64,000 nucleotides of DNA from contig NC_018708.1 in the NCBI RefSeq assembly GCF_000302535.1, positions 5,022,001 through 5,086,000 on the forward strand, read 5' to 3'. The DNA comes from Acidovorax sp. KKS102 (GTDB taxonomy: Bacteria > Pseudomonadota > Gammaproteobacteria > Burkholderiales > Burkholderiaceae_C). The position numbers were made by a program, and so were the translations under genes. The notes under the pieces are model-generated. The model had not been told where the DNA came from. It saw nothing but the letters and a program-made list of their open reading frames with translations, and ran no database searches. Positions 1-8,397 of the stretch are shown in pieces; positions within the stretch are counted from its first letter, which is position 1; every line of letters starts with the position of its first letter.

Positions 1-642
1 CCTGACAGTGGCGTGATCTCGGCGCGCACCGCTACGGTGGGCGCGGTGGTGGGTGCCGGCACAGAGCTGTTCCGCATGGTGCGCAAGGGCCGCCTGGAGT
101 GGCGCGCCGAGGTCACGTCCACCGAGCTGCGGCGCATCCAGCCCGGCGCCAAAGTCAGCGTCACCGCAGCAAGCGGCGCCGTGGCCGAGGGCACCGTGCG
201 CATGGTCGCGCCCACGGTGGACCCGCAGACGCGCAATGCGCTGGTCTACGTGGATCTGCCCGCCAATGCGGACTTCCGAGCCGGGATGTTTGCGCGGGGC
301 GACTTCGCGCTGGGCAGCAGCGACGCGCTCACCGTGCCGCAGGAGGCGCTGGTGGTGCGCGACGGGTTCTCGTACGTGTTTGTGGTGGGCGGCGACCAGC
401 GCGTGCAGATGCGCAAGGTCCAGACCGGCCGCCGCGTGGCCGACCGGGTCGAGGTGCTGTCGGGCCTGGACGCCGGAGCCTCCGTCGCCGTGCGCGGTGC
501 GGGCTTTTTGAACGATGGCGACCTCGTGCGCGTGGCAGCCCCTGCGGCGGCGCCAGCGGCGGGCAAGCAGTCCTCCAGCGGACATTTCATGCAAAAAGTG
601 CCTGTAGCGCTAGTGGATCATGCGCTAGCAGCTATCAATTGA
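1..642 (+). CDS. RND efflux periplasmic adaptor subunit, C-terminal part (5' end outside window)
   Basis: The last 213 codons of a membrane-fusion (HlyD/AcrA-type) adaptor that would bridge the inner-membrane pump to an outer-membrane channel. The frame is open from base 1. The visible protein has the beta-barrel and membrane-proximal part typical of the family, including the segment VDPQTRNALVYVDLP and the stretch LTVPQEALVVRDGFSYVFVV. Only 12 bases separate it from the RND permease, so they form one operon. The last residues and the TGA stop come from a dispersed repeat (583-635), so the natural C-terminus has probably been replaced or extended. Substrate cannot be told from sequence. Confidence 0.9.
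   Translation, partial: PDSGVISARTATVGAVVGAGTELFRMVRKGRLEWRAEVTSTELRRIQPGAKVSVTAASGAVAEGTVRMVAPTVDPQTRNALVYVDLPANADFRAGMFARGDFALGSSDALTVPQEALVVRDGFSYVFVVGGDQRVQMRKVQTGRRVADRVEVLSGLDAGASVAVRGAGFLNDGDLVRVAAPAAAPAAGKQSSSGHFMQKVPVALVDHALAAIN
583..635 (-). repeat. Dispersed Comamonadaceae-type repeat, copy 1 (inside adaptor gene)
   Basis: Read on the minus strand this copy has the family layout: an ATAGCTGCT-like 9-mer, 13 variable bases, CTAGCGCT, then about 23 bases ending in an A-rich tail. It encodes, antisense to the repeat, the adaptor's last residues (QKVPVALVDHALAAIN). The stop codon lies just beyond it. Confidence 0.85.
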
Positions 643-654
643 GGAGCATTCCAG

Positions 655-3600
655 ATGAATGTATCCACCTGGTCCATCAAGAACCCCATACCGGCGCTGA
701 TGCTGTTTGTGCTGCTGACCTTCGGCGGCCTGCTGTCCTTCAACGCGATGAAGGTGCAGAACTTTCCCGACATCGACCTGCCCACGATCTCCGTCACGGT
801 GGCGCTGCCCGGCGCCTCGCCCGCGCAGCTGGAGAACGACGTGGCGCGCAAGATCGAGAACAGCATCGCCACGCTGCAGGGCCTCAAGCACATCTACACC
901 AAGGTGCAGGACGGCGGCGCCACCATCACCGCCGAGTTCCGGCTGGAGAAGCCCACGCAGGAGGCGCTGGACGATGTGCGCTCGGCCGTGGCCCGCGTGC
1001 GCGGCGACCTGCCGGGCGACGTGCGCGACCCCATCGTGACCAAGATGGACCTGGCCGCGCAGCCCGTGCTGGCCTTTACCATCGCGTCGGCCCGCATGGA
1101 CGATGAGGCGCTGTCCTGGTTTGTGGACGACGCCGTGGCCAAGAAGCTGCTCACCGTGCGCGGCGTGGGCGCCGTCAACCGCGTGGGTGGCGTGCAGCGC
1201 GAGGTGCATGTGGCGCTCGACCCGGTCAAGCTGCAGTCCCTGGGCGCCACGGCGGCCGATGTGTCGCGCCAGCTGCGGCTGGTGCAGACTGAGAGCGCCG
1301 GCGGCCGCACCGACCTGGGCGGCAGCGAGCAGCCGGTGCGCACGCTGGCCACGGTGCAGTCGGCGCAGGAGCTGGCGGGCCTGACGCTGGCCCTGTCCGA
1401 TGGCCGCCATGTGCGGCTGGACCAGGTGGCCACAGTGACGGACACCATCGCCGAGCCCCGCGCGCTGGCGCTGCTCAACGGCAAGCCGGTGGTGGGCTTT
1501 GAGGTGGCGCGCAGCAAGGGCGCGAGCGAAGTGGAAGTGGGTGCTGCCGTGCAGGCGGCCCTGCAGGAGATGCGTACGCAGCACCCCGACCTGGAAATCA
1601 CCGAGGCCTTCAACTTCGTGCAGCCCGTGCAGGAGGAATACGACGGCTCCATGCACCTGCTGTACGAAGGTGCCCTGCTGGCCGTGCTGGTGGTGTGGCT
1701 GTTCCTGCGCGACTGGCGCGCGACGTTTGTGTCGGCTGTGGCGCTGCCGCTGTCGGTGATCCCGGCGTTCATCGGCATGTACTGGCTGGGCTTCTCGATC
1801 AACGTGATCACGCTGCTGGCGCTGTCGCTGGTGGTAGGCATCCTGGTAGACGACGCCATCGTGGAGGTCGAGAACATCGTGCGCCACCTGCGCATGGGCA
1901 AGACGCCCTACCAGGCGGCCATGGAGGCGGCCGACGAGATCGGCCTGGCCGTGATCGCCACCACCTTCACGCTGATCGCGGTGTTTTTGCCCACGGCGTT
2001 CATGAGCGGCATTGCGGGCAAGTTCTTCAAGCAGTTTGGCTGGACGGCGTCGCTCGCGGTGTTTGCCAGTCTGGTGGTGGCCCGCCTGCTCACGCCCATG
2101 ATGGCGGCCTACATCCTGAAGCCCATCGTGGGAGACCACAAGGAGCCGCGCTGGATGACGGTGTACCTGCGCTGGGCCGCGTGGTGCATCAAGCACCGGT
2201 GGATGACCTTCATCGCCACAGCGGCGTTCTTCATCGGCTCGCTGGCGCTGATCCCGCTGCTGCCCACGGGCTTCATCCCGCCGGACGACAACTCGCAGAC
2301 CCAGGTGTACCTGGAGCTACCGCCCGGCGCCACGCTGGGGCAGACGCGTGCCGTGGCCGAAGACGCGCGCCAGCGCATCGCCCAGGTGGAGCATGTGCAA
2401 AGCGTGTACACCACCATTGGCGGCGGCTCGGCCGGCACTGACCCCTTCATGGGCGGCGCCAGCACCGAAACGCGCAAGGCCACGCTGACCATCTTGCTGT
2501 CCCCGCGCGGCGACCGGCCGCGCAAGCAGGGCATCGAGAACCAGATCCGCGCCGCGCTGGAGACGCTGCCCGGTGTGCGCAGCAAGGTGGGCCTGGGCGG
2601 ATCGGGCGAGAAGTACGTGCTGGTGCTCACGGGCGACGACCCGCAAGCGCTGACCACGGCCGCCTTGGCGGTCGAGAAGGACCTGCGCACCATCCCCGGC
2701 CTCGGTAGCATCTCGTCCACCGCCAGCCTGGTGCGGTCCGAGATCGCCGTGCGCCCCGACTTCGCCCGCGCCGCCGACCTGGGTGTCACCAGCAGCGCCA
2801 TCGCCGAGACCCTGCGCATCGCCACCGTGGGCGACTACGACGTATCGCTGCCCAAGCTCAACCTGGCCGCGCGCCAGGTGCCCATCGTCGTCAAGCTGCA
2901 GGACGATGCACGCAAGGACCTGTCGCTGCTGGAGCGGCTGCCGGTGCCCGGCGCCAAGGGCCCGGTGATGCTGGGCCAGGTGGCCACGCTGGAGTTCAGC
3001 GGCGGCCCGGCCGTGGTGGACCGCTATGACCGCGCACGCAATGTGAACTTCGAGATCGAACTCTCGGGCCAGCCGCTGGGCGACGTGACCAAGGCGGTGG
3101 AGGCGCTGCCCTCCATACAGAACCTGCCGCCGGGCGTGCGCCAGATCACGATTGGTGACGCCGAAATGATGGGCGAGCTGTTTGCCAGCTTCGGCCTGGC
3201 CATGCTCACTGGCGTGCTGTGCATCTACATCGTGCTGGTGCTGTTGTTCAAGGACTTCCTGCACCCGGTGACCATCCTGGCGGCGCTGCCGCTGTCGCTG
3301 GGCGGTGCGTTTGTGGGGCTGCTGATTGCACAAAAGAGCTTCTCGATGCCCTCGCTCATCGGGCTGATCATGCTCATGGGCATTGCCACCAAAAACTCCA
3401 TCCTGCTGGTGGAATACGCCATCCTGGCGCGGCGCGAACACGGCATGACGCGTTTTGAGGCGCTGATCGATGCCTGCCACAAGCGCGCACGGCCCATCAT
3501 CATGACCACGCTGGCCATGGGCGCGGGCATGCTGCCCATCGCCATCGGCCTGGGGGCTGCGGACGCGAGCTTTCGCTCGCCGATGGCGGTGGCGGTGATT

Positions 3601-3789
3601 GGCGGGCTCATCACCTCCACGCTGCTGAGCCTCTTGGTGATTCCGGCAGTGTTCACCGGGGTGGACGACTTGGGACAGGGGTTCGGGCGGCTGGTCCGCC
3701 GCCTGCGCGGGGGGCGCCATGCCCCGGGCGCACCGGCGGCCCCCGCAGCCCCGGCCACGGCGCCATCAACGCCGCATTCCGCCCCCTGA
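655..3789 (+). CDS. RND multidrug efflux permease (HAE1/AcrB family)
   Basis: A 1044-residue inner-membrane proton-driven pump, the usual length for AcrB/MexB relatives. It starts with the family N-terminus (MNVSTWSIKNPIPALML) and has two repeats of one TM helix, a large periplasmic loop and five more TM helices. The proton-relay residues are present: adjacent Asp399-Asp400 in TM4 (VGILVDDAIVEVEN) and Lys913 in TM10 (GIATKNSILLVEY). A GAGGAG ribosome site overlaps the adaptor stop codon, suggesting translational coupling. The proline/alanine-rich tail after residue about 1015 is poorly conserved. No outer-membrane channel gene follows, so TolC-like partners must be encoded elsewhere or upstream. 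Confidence 0.95.
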   Translation: MNVSTWSIKNPIPALMLFVLLTFGGLLSFNAMKVQNFPDIDLPTISVTVALPGASPAQLENDVARKIENSIATLQGLKHIYTKVQDGGATITAEFRLEKPTQEALDDVRSAVARVRGDLPGDVRDPIVTKMDLAAQPVLAFTIASARMDDEALSWFVDDAVAKKLLTVRGVGAVNRVGGVQREVHVALDPVKLQSLGATAADVSRQLRLVQTESAGGRTDLGGSEQPVRTLATVQSAQELAGLTLALSDGRHVRLDQVATVTDTIAEPRALALLNGKPVVGFEVARSKGASEVEVGAAVQAALQEMRTQHPDLEITEAFNFVQPVQEEYDGSMHLLYEGALLAVLVVWLFLRDWRATFVSAVALPLSVIPAFIGMYWLGFSINVITLLALSLVVGILVDDAIVEVENIVRHLRMGKTPYQAAMEAADEIGLAVIATTFTLIAVFLPTAFMSGIAGKFFKQFGWTASLAVFASLVVARLLTPMMAAYILKPIVGDHKEPRWMTVYLRWAAWCIKHRWMTFIATAAFFIGSLALIPLLPTGFIPPDDNSQTQVYLELPPGATLGQTRAVAEDARQRIAQVEHVQSVYTTIGGGSAGTDPFMGGASTETRKATLTILLSPRGDRPRKQGIENQIRAALETLPGVRSKVGLGGSGEKYVLVLTGDDPQALTTAALAVEKDLRTIPGLGSISSTASLVRSEIAVRPDFARAADLGVTSSAIAETLRIATVGDYDVSLPKLNLAARQVPIVVKLQDDARKDLSLLERLPVPGAKGPVMLGQVATLEFSGGPAVVDRYDRARNVNFEIELSGQPLGDVTKAVEALPSIQNLPPGVRQITIGDAEMMGELFASFGLAMLTGVLCIYIVLVLLFKDFLHPVTILAALPLSLGGAFVGLLIAQKSFSMPSLIGLIMLMGIATKNSILLVEYAILARREHGMTRFEALIDACHKRARPIIMTTLAMGAGMLPIAIGLGAADASFRSPMAVAVIGGLITSTLLSLLVIPAVFTGVDDLGQGFGRLVRRLRGGRHAPGAPAAPAAPATAPSTPHSAP

Positions 3790-3897
3790 CGCCCGCACTT
3801 GGCGCGCCCCCCCCGGCGTGAGCCCAAAAAGCAGGGCAATCACGGGGGTTGCGCGGGCTTTGGCGAGGGGTAGCCGTCGGATAATGCAACGCGCACC

Positions 3898-5109
3898 ATG
3901 AACCTCGTCAGCCTCAACATCGAATCCATCCAGCTGGGCCACCCCTTGCCTTTTGTGCTGCGGGGGGCCGATGGCGTGTTGCTGGCGCAAAAGGGCTATG
4001 TGATCCGCACCCGCGACGAGCTGGCCAAGCTGGTCGAACGGGGCCGCGAGCTGTGCGTGGACACCGACGAATCCGGCGGCAGCCACCGCGCCTACCTGGC
4101 GCAGCTGCAGCGCATGCTGATCGCCGACACCAACCTGGGCGAAATCGCCGCCATGAAGATGACGGCGGGCGAGCAGGCCGCCGCTGCAGCCGCCGCGCGT
4201 GCAGGCAAGACCCTGCCCGACTGGCCCGAACTGCAGTTGCGCGCCACGCAGTTGCTGCGCTCTCCGTCGCCCAGCGACTTCGGCGGGCGCTTCCAGGCGC
4301 TGCACGACGAACTGGCGCGCCATTGCGAACAGACCCCCGACGCCACCTTGCTGGGCCTGATTTACCTGTCGGCCCAGGAAACACGCATGTACAGCGCCAC
4401 CCACTCCATGCTGGTCAGTTGCGTGTGCATGGTGGTCGCCCGCGAGATGCTGCGCTGGCCCGGCAGCCGCGTGCAGCAACTGGGGCACGCGGCGCTGAGC
4501 ATGAACATCGCCATGACCGAGCTGCAGGACCAGCTGGTGCTGCAGACCCAACCCCTCACCGCGACCCAGATCGCGGCCGTGGAAGACCACGCGGCGCGGT
4601 CCGAGGCGCTGCTGCGCCACCTGGGCGTGGCCGACCCGGTGTGGCTGGAGGCCGTGCGCTGCCACCACCACCGCACGCCCGGGCCGCTGTCCAAGAAGAC
4701 CGAAGCCCAGCAGATGGCACGCCTGCTGCAGCGCGCCGACATTTTTGGCGCCCGCTTGGCCCCCCGTGCGGCGCGGCTGCCCATGCCCGTCACCGCCGCC
4801 ATGCAGGCCAGCTACTACGACGAAGAACACCAGGTGGACGAGGCCGGGGCCGCCCTCGTCAAGACGCTGGGCGTCTACCCCCCGGGTGCCTTTGTGCGCC
4901 TGGCCAGCCGTGAAGTGGGCGTGGTCATCCGGCGGGGCACCACCGCCACCACCCCCCGCGTGGCCGTGGTGACCAACCGCGACGGCATGGCCACGGGCGA
5001 ACCCATTCCCCGCGACACGGGCATGCCGCCCTGGAAGGTCACCGGCGTGGTGGCGTTCAAGGACGTGCGCGTCAACCTGTCGCTGGACCGCCTGCTGCAG
5101 ATGGTCTGA
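3898..5109 (+). CDS. Degenerate HD-GYP/HDOD-like signalling protein
   Basis: A 403-residue cytoplasmic protein with no signal peptide. The N-terminal 70 residues resemble the small domain before many HD-GYP phosphodiesterases (LRGADGVLLAQKGYVIRTRDEL). The middle keeps the HD-GYP pattern: YSATHSMLVSC where the helix usually starts HSxRV, AALSMNIA where AALLHDIG is expected, a helix with EDHAARSEALLRHLG, then HHHRTPG in place of HHERxDG. The HD pair and the GYP triad are missing, so c-di-GMP hydrolysis is unlikely. A binding or scaffolding role is more plausible. It is monocistronic: a strong terminator follows directly. Family assignment rests on pattern matching only. Confidence 0.7.
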   Translation: MNLVSLNIESIQLGHPLPFVLRGADGVLLAQKGYVIRTRDELAKLVERGRELCVDTDESGGSHRAYLAQLQRMLIADTNLGEIAAMKMTAGEQAAAAAAARAGKTLPDWPELQLRATQLLRSPSPSDFGGRFQALHDELARHCEQTPDATLLGLIYLSAQETRMYSATHSMLVSCVCMVVAREMLRWPGSRVQQLGHAALSMNIAMTELQDQLVLQTQPLTATQIAAVEDHAARSEALLRHLGVADPVWLEAVRCHHHRTPGPLSKKTEAQQMARLLQRADIFGARLAPRAARLPMPVTAAMQASYYDEEHQVDEAGAALVKTLGVYPPGAFVRLASREVGVVIRRGTTATTPRVAVVTNRDGMATGEPIPRDTGMPPWKVTGVVAFKDVRVNLSLDRLLQMV

Positions 5110-5112
5110 CGC

Positions 5113-5142
5113 CTGGGAGGGCGCTGAAATCCCTCCCAGTTT
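5113..5142 (+). terminator. Rho-independent terminator after the HD-GYP-like gene
   Basis: A perfect 9-bp stem, CTGGGAGGG (5113-5121) with CCCTCCCAG (5131-5139), has a 9-base loop and is followed by TTT. It starts four bases after the stop codon. The U-run is short, so termination may be partial. Confidence 0.7.
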
Positions 5143-5452
5143 CCGCGCGCCGCCGCTGTCTGCGGAGCGCTACGCCTCCCCTCTGATACGTGCATGGAGC
5201 GTCGCCCCATGCGTGGCTCCTGCCGTCCGTCACAGGGGCTGACGCCGTATCCCCTCCTTTCCCTGCCCAGCCATGGGCTGGCGCCGGTGGCACTGCGCGG
5301 CCGCTTTTTGCCCCCCCCCCGCGTCCCGTTTCCTGCCGAAATCTGAATCCAAACGCGTGCGCGCCACGTAAACCATTCAGTACAAATAAAAACTCATGTG
5401 GACAAAAAATGATGAAATGGTTAAATTGGCTGCACTCACTGCCCAAAGTCCT
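5143..5452. other. Intergenic region with a C10 tract
   Basis: No convincing gene. It holds a run of ten C at 5311-5320 and becomes AT-rich at 5380-5425, where the glutathione peroxidase promoter probably lies. I could not fix -35/-10 elements with confidence. Confidence 0.5.
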
Positions 5453-6037
5453 ATGAATCGCCTCACAAGACTCCTCTCGACCGCTGCCGCCCTGGGGGCC
5501 TGGCTGTTGCTGGCGCCCGCCGCCCAGGCGGCCGACGCGCCTGCCGGGTGCCCGGCCACGCTGCAGCACACCTTCCCGCGCCTGCAGGACGAAAAGCCCC
5601 AGTCGCTGTGCCAATACAGCGGCAAGGTGGTTCTGGTGGTCAACACAGCCAGCTTCTGTGGCTTTACCGGCCAGTACAAGGGGCTGGAAGAGCTGTATGC
5701 CCGCTACAAGGACAAGGGGCTGGTGGTGCTGGGCTTCCCGTCCAACGACTTTGCCCAGGAAAAAGGCAGCAACAAGGAAATCGCCGACTTCTGCGAAAAC
5801 ACCTTCGGCGTGAAATTTCCGATGTTTGCCAAGAGCAGCGTGAAAGGACCGGAGGCCTCGCCGCTGTACCAGCAGCTGGCCCAGCTGTCGGGCACGGCGC
5901 CCCGCTGGAACTTCCACAAGTACCTGCTGGGCCGCGACGGCAAGCTGGTGGACAACTACTCCAGCCTGACCGGGCCGGACAACAAGGGCCTGGTGCGTGC
6001 CATCGAACAGCAGCTCGCCCTGCCTACTCCCCGGTAA
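5453..6037 (+). CDS. Exported glutathione peroxidase family protein
   Basis: 194 residues. The start at 5453 was chosen because it gives a clean signal peptide (about 27 residues, ending LLLAPAAQAA); the frame is open upstream to 5396. The thiol-peroxidase core follows: catalytic Cys in NTASFCGFTGQYKGLEELY, the WNFHKYLLGRDGKLV motif, and a second Cys in ADFCENTFGVKFPMF that could act as resolving cysteine. The motif normally reading GFPCNQF is GFPSNDF, so the usual catalytic Gln is Asp. It would reduce hydroperoxides in the periplasm, probably with a thioredoxin-like donor rather than glutathione (inference). It precedes a lipid/oxidative-stress operon but is separated from it by 244 bases. 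Confidence 0.88.
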   Translation: MNRLTRLLSTAAALGAWLLLAPAAQAADAPAGCPATLQHTFPRLQDEKPQSLCQYSGKVVLVVNTASFCGFTGQYKGLEELYARYKDKGLVVLGFPSNDFAQEKGSNKEIADFCENTFGVKFPMFAKSSVKGPEASPLYQQLAQLSGTAPRWNFHKYLLGRDGKLVDNYSSLTGPDNKGLVRAIEQQLALPTPR

Positions 6038-6085
6038 GCGCCATGACTTCTTTACATTTCTTGAAAAAAAATACAGGCGCCCTCT

Positions 6086-6114
6086 GGAACTTCGCCGCAG
6101 CGGCCCCACTCTAT
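6086..6114 (+). promoter_or_regulatory. Candidate ECF-sigma (RpoE-type) promoter
   Basis: GGAACTT at 6086-6092, a 17-base spacer, then TCTAT at 6110-6114. This resembles the E. coli sigma-E consensus (GGAACTT, 16-17 bases, TCTRA). Transcription would start near 6120 and give a leader of about 160 bases before the FAD-oxidoreductase gene. No ECF sigma or anti-sigma gene is in the window. Confidence 0.45.
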
Positions 6115-6152
6115 CCATTGCGCAAGACGATTGCGCGGCGTACAGTTTTAAC

Positions 6153-6252
6153 GTTGCGAAGCCTTTCGGGCCCCTGGGTTCCGACTGACCTCCTGGAGCG
6201 CTTCTCCTCCCTCCCTCTCTTATTCGTTTCGGGACGCTTCGCAACCTTTTTA
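6153..6252 (+). other. Long-range inverted repeat in operon leader
   Basis: GTTGCGAAGC (6153-6162) is perfectly inverted as GCTTCGCAAC (6236-6245), with 73 bases between. CTTTTTATT follows the right arm. The layout could form an attenuator-like structure ahead of the operon, or simply a terminator-like fold with a large internal loop. Confidence 0.4.
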
Positions 6253-6281
6253 TTCCAGGCGCCGGCCAGAGGGGGCCGGCC

Positions 6282-7592
6282 ATGAAAATCGCCATCATCG
6301 GCTCCGGCATCTCCGGGCTCTCCGTCGCGCACCAGCTGCGCGGCCAGGCGAACATCACGCTGTTTGAGGCGGGCGACTACTTCGGTGGGCACACCCACAC
6401 CGTCGATGTCACCTTGCCCGATGCGTCGGGCACCCCCGTCACCCACGGCGTGGACACCGGGTTTCTGGTGTTCAACGAGCGCACCTACCCTCATCTCATC
6501 CGCCTGCTGGCCGAGCTGGGCGTGGAGACGGCCCAATCCGACATGTCGTTTTCGGTGCAGGTGCCCGCAGCCCTGGGCGGTGGCCGCGCGCTGGAATGGA
6601 GCGGCACCAACCTCAGCACCGTGTTTGCCCAGCGCTCCAACCTGGTCAACCCGCGTTTTCTGGGCATGCTGCGCGACCTGCTGCGCTTCAACAGGCTGTG
6701 CACGCGCATCGCCGAAAAGCAGGCCGAGGCCGCGCTGATGCAGCCCCTGGGAGACTTCCTGCGCGAGCACCGCTTTGGCGACGCGTTCCGCGACTGGTAC
6801 TTCTTGCCCATGCTGGGCTGCATCTGGAGCTGCCCCACGGACCAGATGCTGAAGTTCCCCGTGGCCACCATGATCCGGTTCTGCCACAACCACGGCCTGA
6901 TCCAGGTGAGCAACCGGCCGCAGTGGTGGACGGTGTCCGGCGGCGCGCGCCACTATGTGGACAAGATCGTGGCGGGCATTGCCGACAAGCGCCTGAACAC
7001 CCCCGTGCGCCGCATCGAACGCGACGCCGCCGGTGTGCGCGTGGTGACCGCAGGCCACACAGAACACTTCGACAAGGTGGTGCTGGCCACACACTCCGAC
7101 CAGTCCCTCGCCCTGCTGGCCCAGCCCACGACGCAGGAGCGCGCCGTACTCGGTGCCATCCGCTACCAGGCCAACCGCGCCGTGCTGCACACCGATACGT
7201 CGGTGCTGCCCCAGCGCCGCGCCGCCTGGGCCGCGTGGAACTACGAGCGCGCCCAACAGCGCAGCCGCGAGTCGGCCCGCGTGTGCCTGCACTACCTCAT
7301 CAACCAGCTGCAGCCCGTGCCGTTCGCGCAGCCCGTGGTGGTGTCGCTCAACCCGGTGCGTGACATTGCGCCCGAGCACGTGATCGGCAGCTACGAATAC
7401 GCCCACCCGGTGTTCGACATGGCCGCCATCCGCGCGCAGCAGCAGGTGGGCAAGCTGCAGGGGCAGCAGCACACCTGGTTCTGCGGCGCCTGGACGGGCT
7501 ACGGCTTCCACGAGGACGGGCTGAAATCCGGCCTGGCCGTGGCCGAGCAATTGCGGGCGGCCCTGCCAGCCCCCTTGGCGGAGGCCGCGTGA
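6282..7592 (+). CDS. FAD-dependent amine-oxidase-like oxidoreductase (lipid-modification operon)
   Basis: 436 residues. The dinucleotide-binding motif GSGISGLSVAHQL lies at residues 7-19 with the acidic end of strand 2 (LFEAGDYFGGHTHTV), typical of the NAD/FAD-binding amine-oxidase superfamily. The C-terminus has the second FAD motif (WFCGAWTGYGFHEDGLKSG). A GAGGGGG ribosome site precedes the ATG. The next gene overlaps it by four bases (GTGA), so it heads a tightly coupled operon with DUF1365 and a CFA-synthase-like methyltransferase. In Rhodobacter sphaeroides a similar gene set belongs to the sigma-E/ChrR singlet-oxygen regulon and is linked to furan fatty acids (from memory). A role as a fatty-acyl desaturase/oxidase on methylated lipid is therefore a reasonable inference. 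Confidence 0.85.
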   Translation: MKIAIIGSGISGLSVAHQLRGQANITLFEAGDYFGGHTHTVDVTLPDASGTPVTHGVDTGFLVFNERTYPHLIRLLAELGVETAQSDMSFSVQVPAALGGGRALEWSGTNLSTVFAQRSNLVNPRFLGMLRDLLRFNRLCTRIAEKQAEAALMQPLGDFLREHRFGDAFRDWYFLPMLGCIWSCPTDQMLKFPVATMIRFCHNHGLIQVSNRPQWWTVSGGARHYVDKIVAGIADKRLNTPVRRIERDAAGVRVVTAGHTEHFDKVVLATHSDQSLALLAQPTTQERAVLGAIRYQANRAVLHTDTSVLPQRRAAWAAWNYERAQQRSRESARVCLHYLINQLQPVPFAQPVVVSLNPVRDIAPEHVIGSYEYAHPVFDMAAIRAQQQVGKLQGQQHTWFCGAWTGYGFHEDGLKSGLAVAEQLRAALPAPLAEAA

Positions 7593-8392
7593 GCCACGCC
7601 CCGGCCCCATCCGCAGCGCCCCTCATTGGCTTCGGCCAGGTGCGCCACACGCGGCTGCGGCCCCGGCGGCACGCGTTTGCCTACCCCACGTTTTTCCTGA
7701 TGCTGCCGATGCGCAGCCTGAGCGGCACGCACACGCCGCTGGCGGTGAACCGCGGCGGTGCCATCAGCTTCCATGATGTGGACCACGGCGACGGCCGCAG
7801 TGCCGCGCAGGGCGGGGCGCTGGCCTGGCTGGACGAGCTGCTGCACACCGAAGGCATCACCGATGCCACGGGGGAGGTCTGGCTGCACTGCTACCCCCGC
7901 GTGCTGGGCTACACCTTCAAGCCCGTGAGCTTCTGGTATTGCCACCGTGCGGACGGCCACCTGCGCGCCATCGTGGTCGAGGTGAACAACACCTTTGGCG
8001 AGCGCCACTGCTACCTGCTGGACGCGCCGCAGTACGGCGTGGAACAGCGGGCGCGCAAGGTGTTCCATGTGTCTCCCTTTTGCGAGGTGAGCGGCGGCTA
8101 TCGCTTCCGCTTCATGCGCACCGAGGCCAGTACCAAGGCCGGTGCACAGGATGCGGGCCGCACCGTGGTGCGCATCGACCACGACGACGACACCGGCCCC
8201 CTCATCCAGACCAGCGTGAGCGGCACCCTGCAGGCCATTACCCCAGAGACCCTGCGCCAGGCACTGTGGGGCTACCCCGCCATGACGCTGGCCATCATTG
8301 CCCGCATTCACTGGCACGCGCTGCAGCTGTGGCTCAAGCGCGTGCGTTTCCACCGCAAGCCCGAGGCGCCCGCCGCCGCCGTGACCCGTTGA
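7589..8392 (+). CDS. DUF1365 family protein
   Basis: 267 residues with a GTG start that overlaps the upstream stop (GTGA). Family features are visible: VRHTRLRPRRHAFAYP near the N-terminus, the GYTFKPVSFWYCHR core, VVEVNNTFGERHCYLL and KVFHVSPFCEVSGGYRF. Biochemistry of DUF1365 is not established to my knowledge. Its constant placement beside the FAD oxidoreductase and a CFA-like methyltransferase suggests a part in modifying membrane acyl chains. No signal peptide or clear membrane helix. A related C-terminal segment is rich in Arg/Lys. Confidence 0.88.
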   Translation: MSHAPAPSAAPLIGFGQVRHTRLRPRRHAFAYPTFFLMLPMRSLSGTHTPLAVNRGGAISFHDVDHGDGRSAAQGGALAWLDELLHTEGITDATGEVWLHCYPRVLGYTFKPVSFWYCHRADGHLRAIVVEVNNTFGERHCYLLDAPQYGVEQRARKVFHVSPFCEVSGGYRFRFMRTEASTKAGAQDAGRTVVRIDHDDDTGPLIQTSVSGTLQAITPETLRQALWGYPAMTLAIIARIHWHALQLWLKRVRFHRKPEAPAAAVTR

Positions 8393-8397
8393 TTTCC

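Noticed and set aside
99-1106. Long open frames in other phases over the RND genes and across the whole window
   Set aside because: They are shadows caused by high GC. Their proteins are Arg/Ala/Pro-rich without family motifs and overlap well-supported genes.
5311-5320. C10 tract as a phase-variation switch
   Set aside because: It lies in a gene-free region and not between promoter elements I can define. Kept only as a note in the intergenic entry.
5190-5456. 88-codon open frame before the glutathione peroxidase gene
   Set aside because: No ribosome site, low-complexity translation, and it overlaps the likely promoter region.
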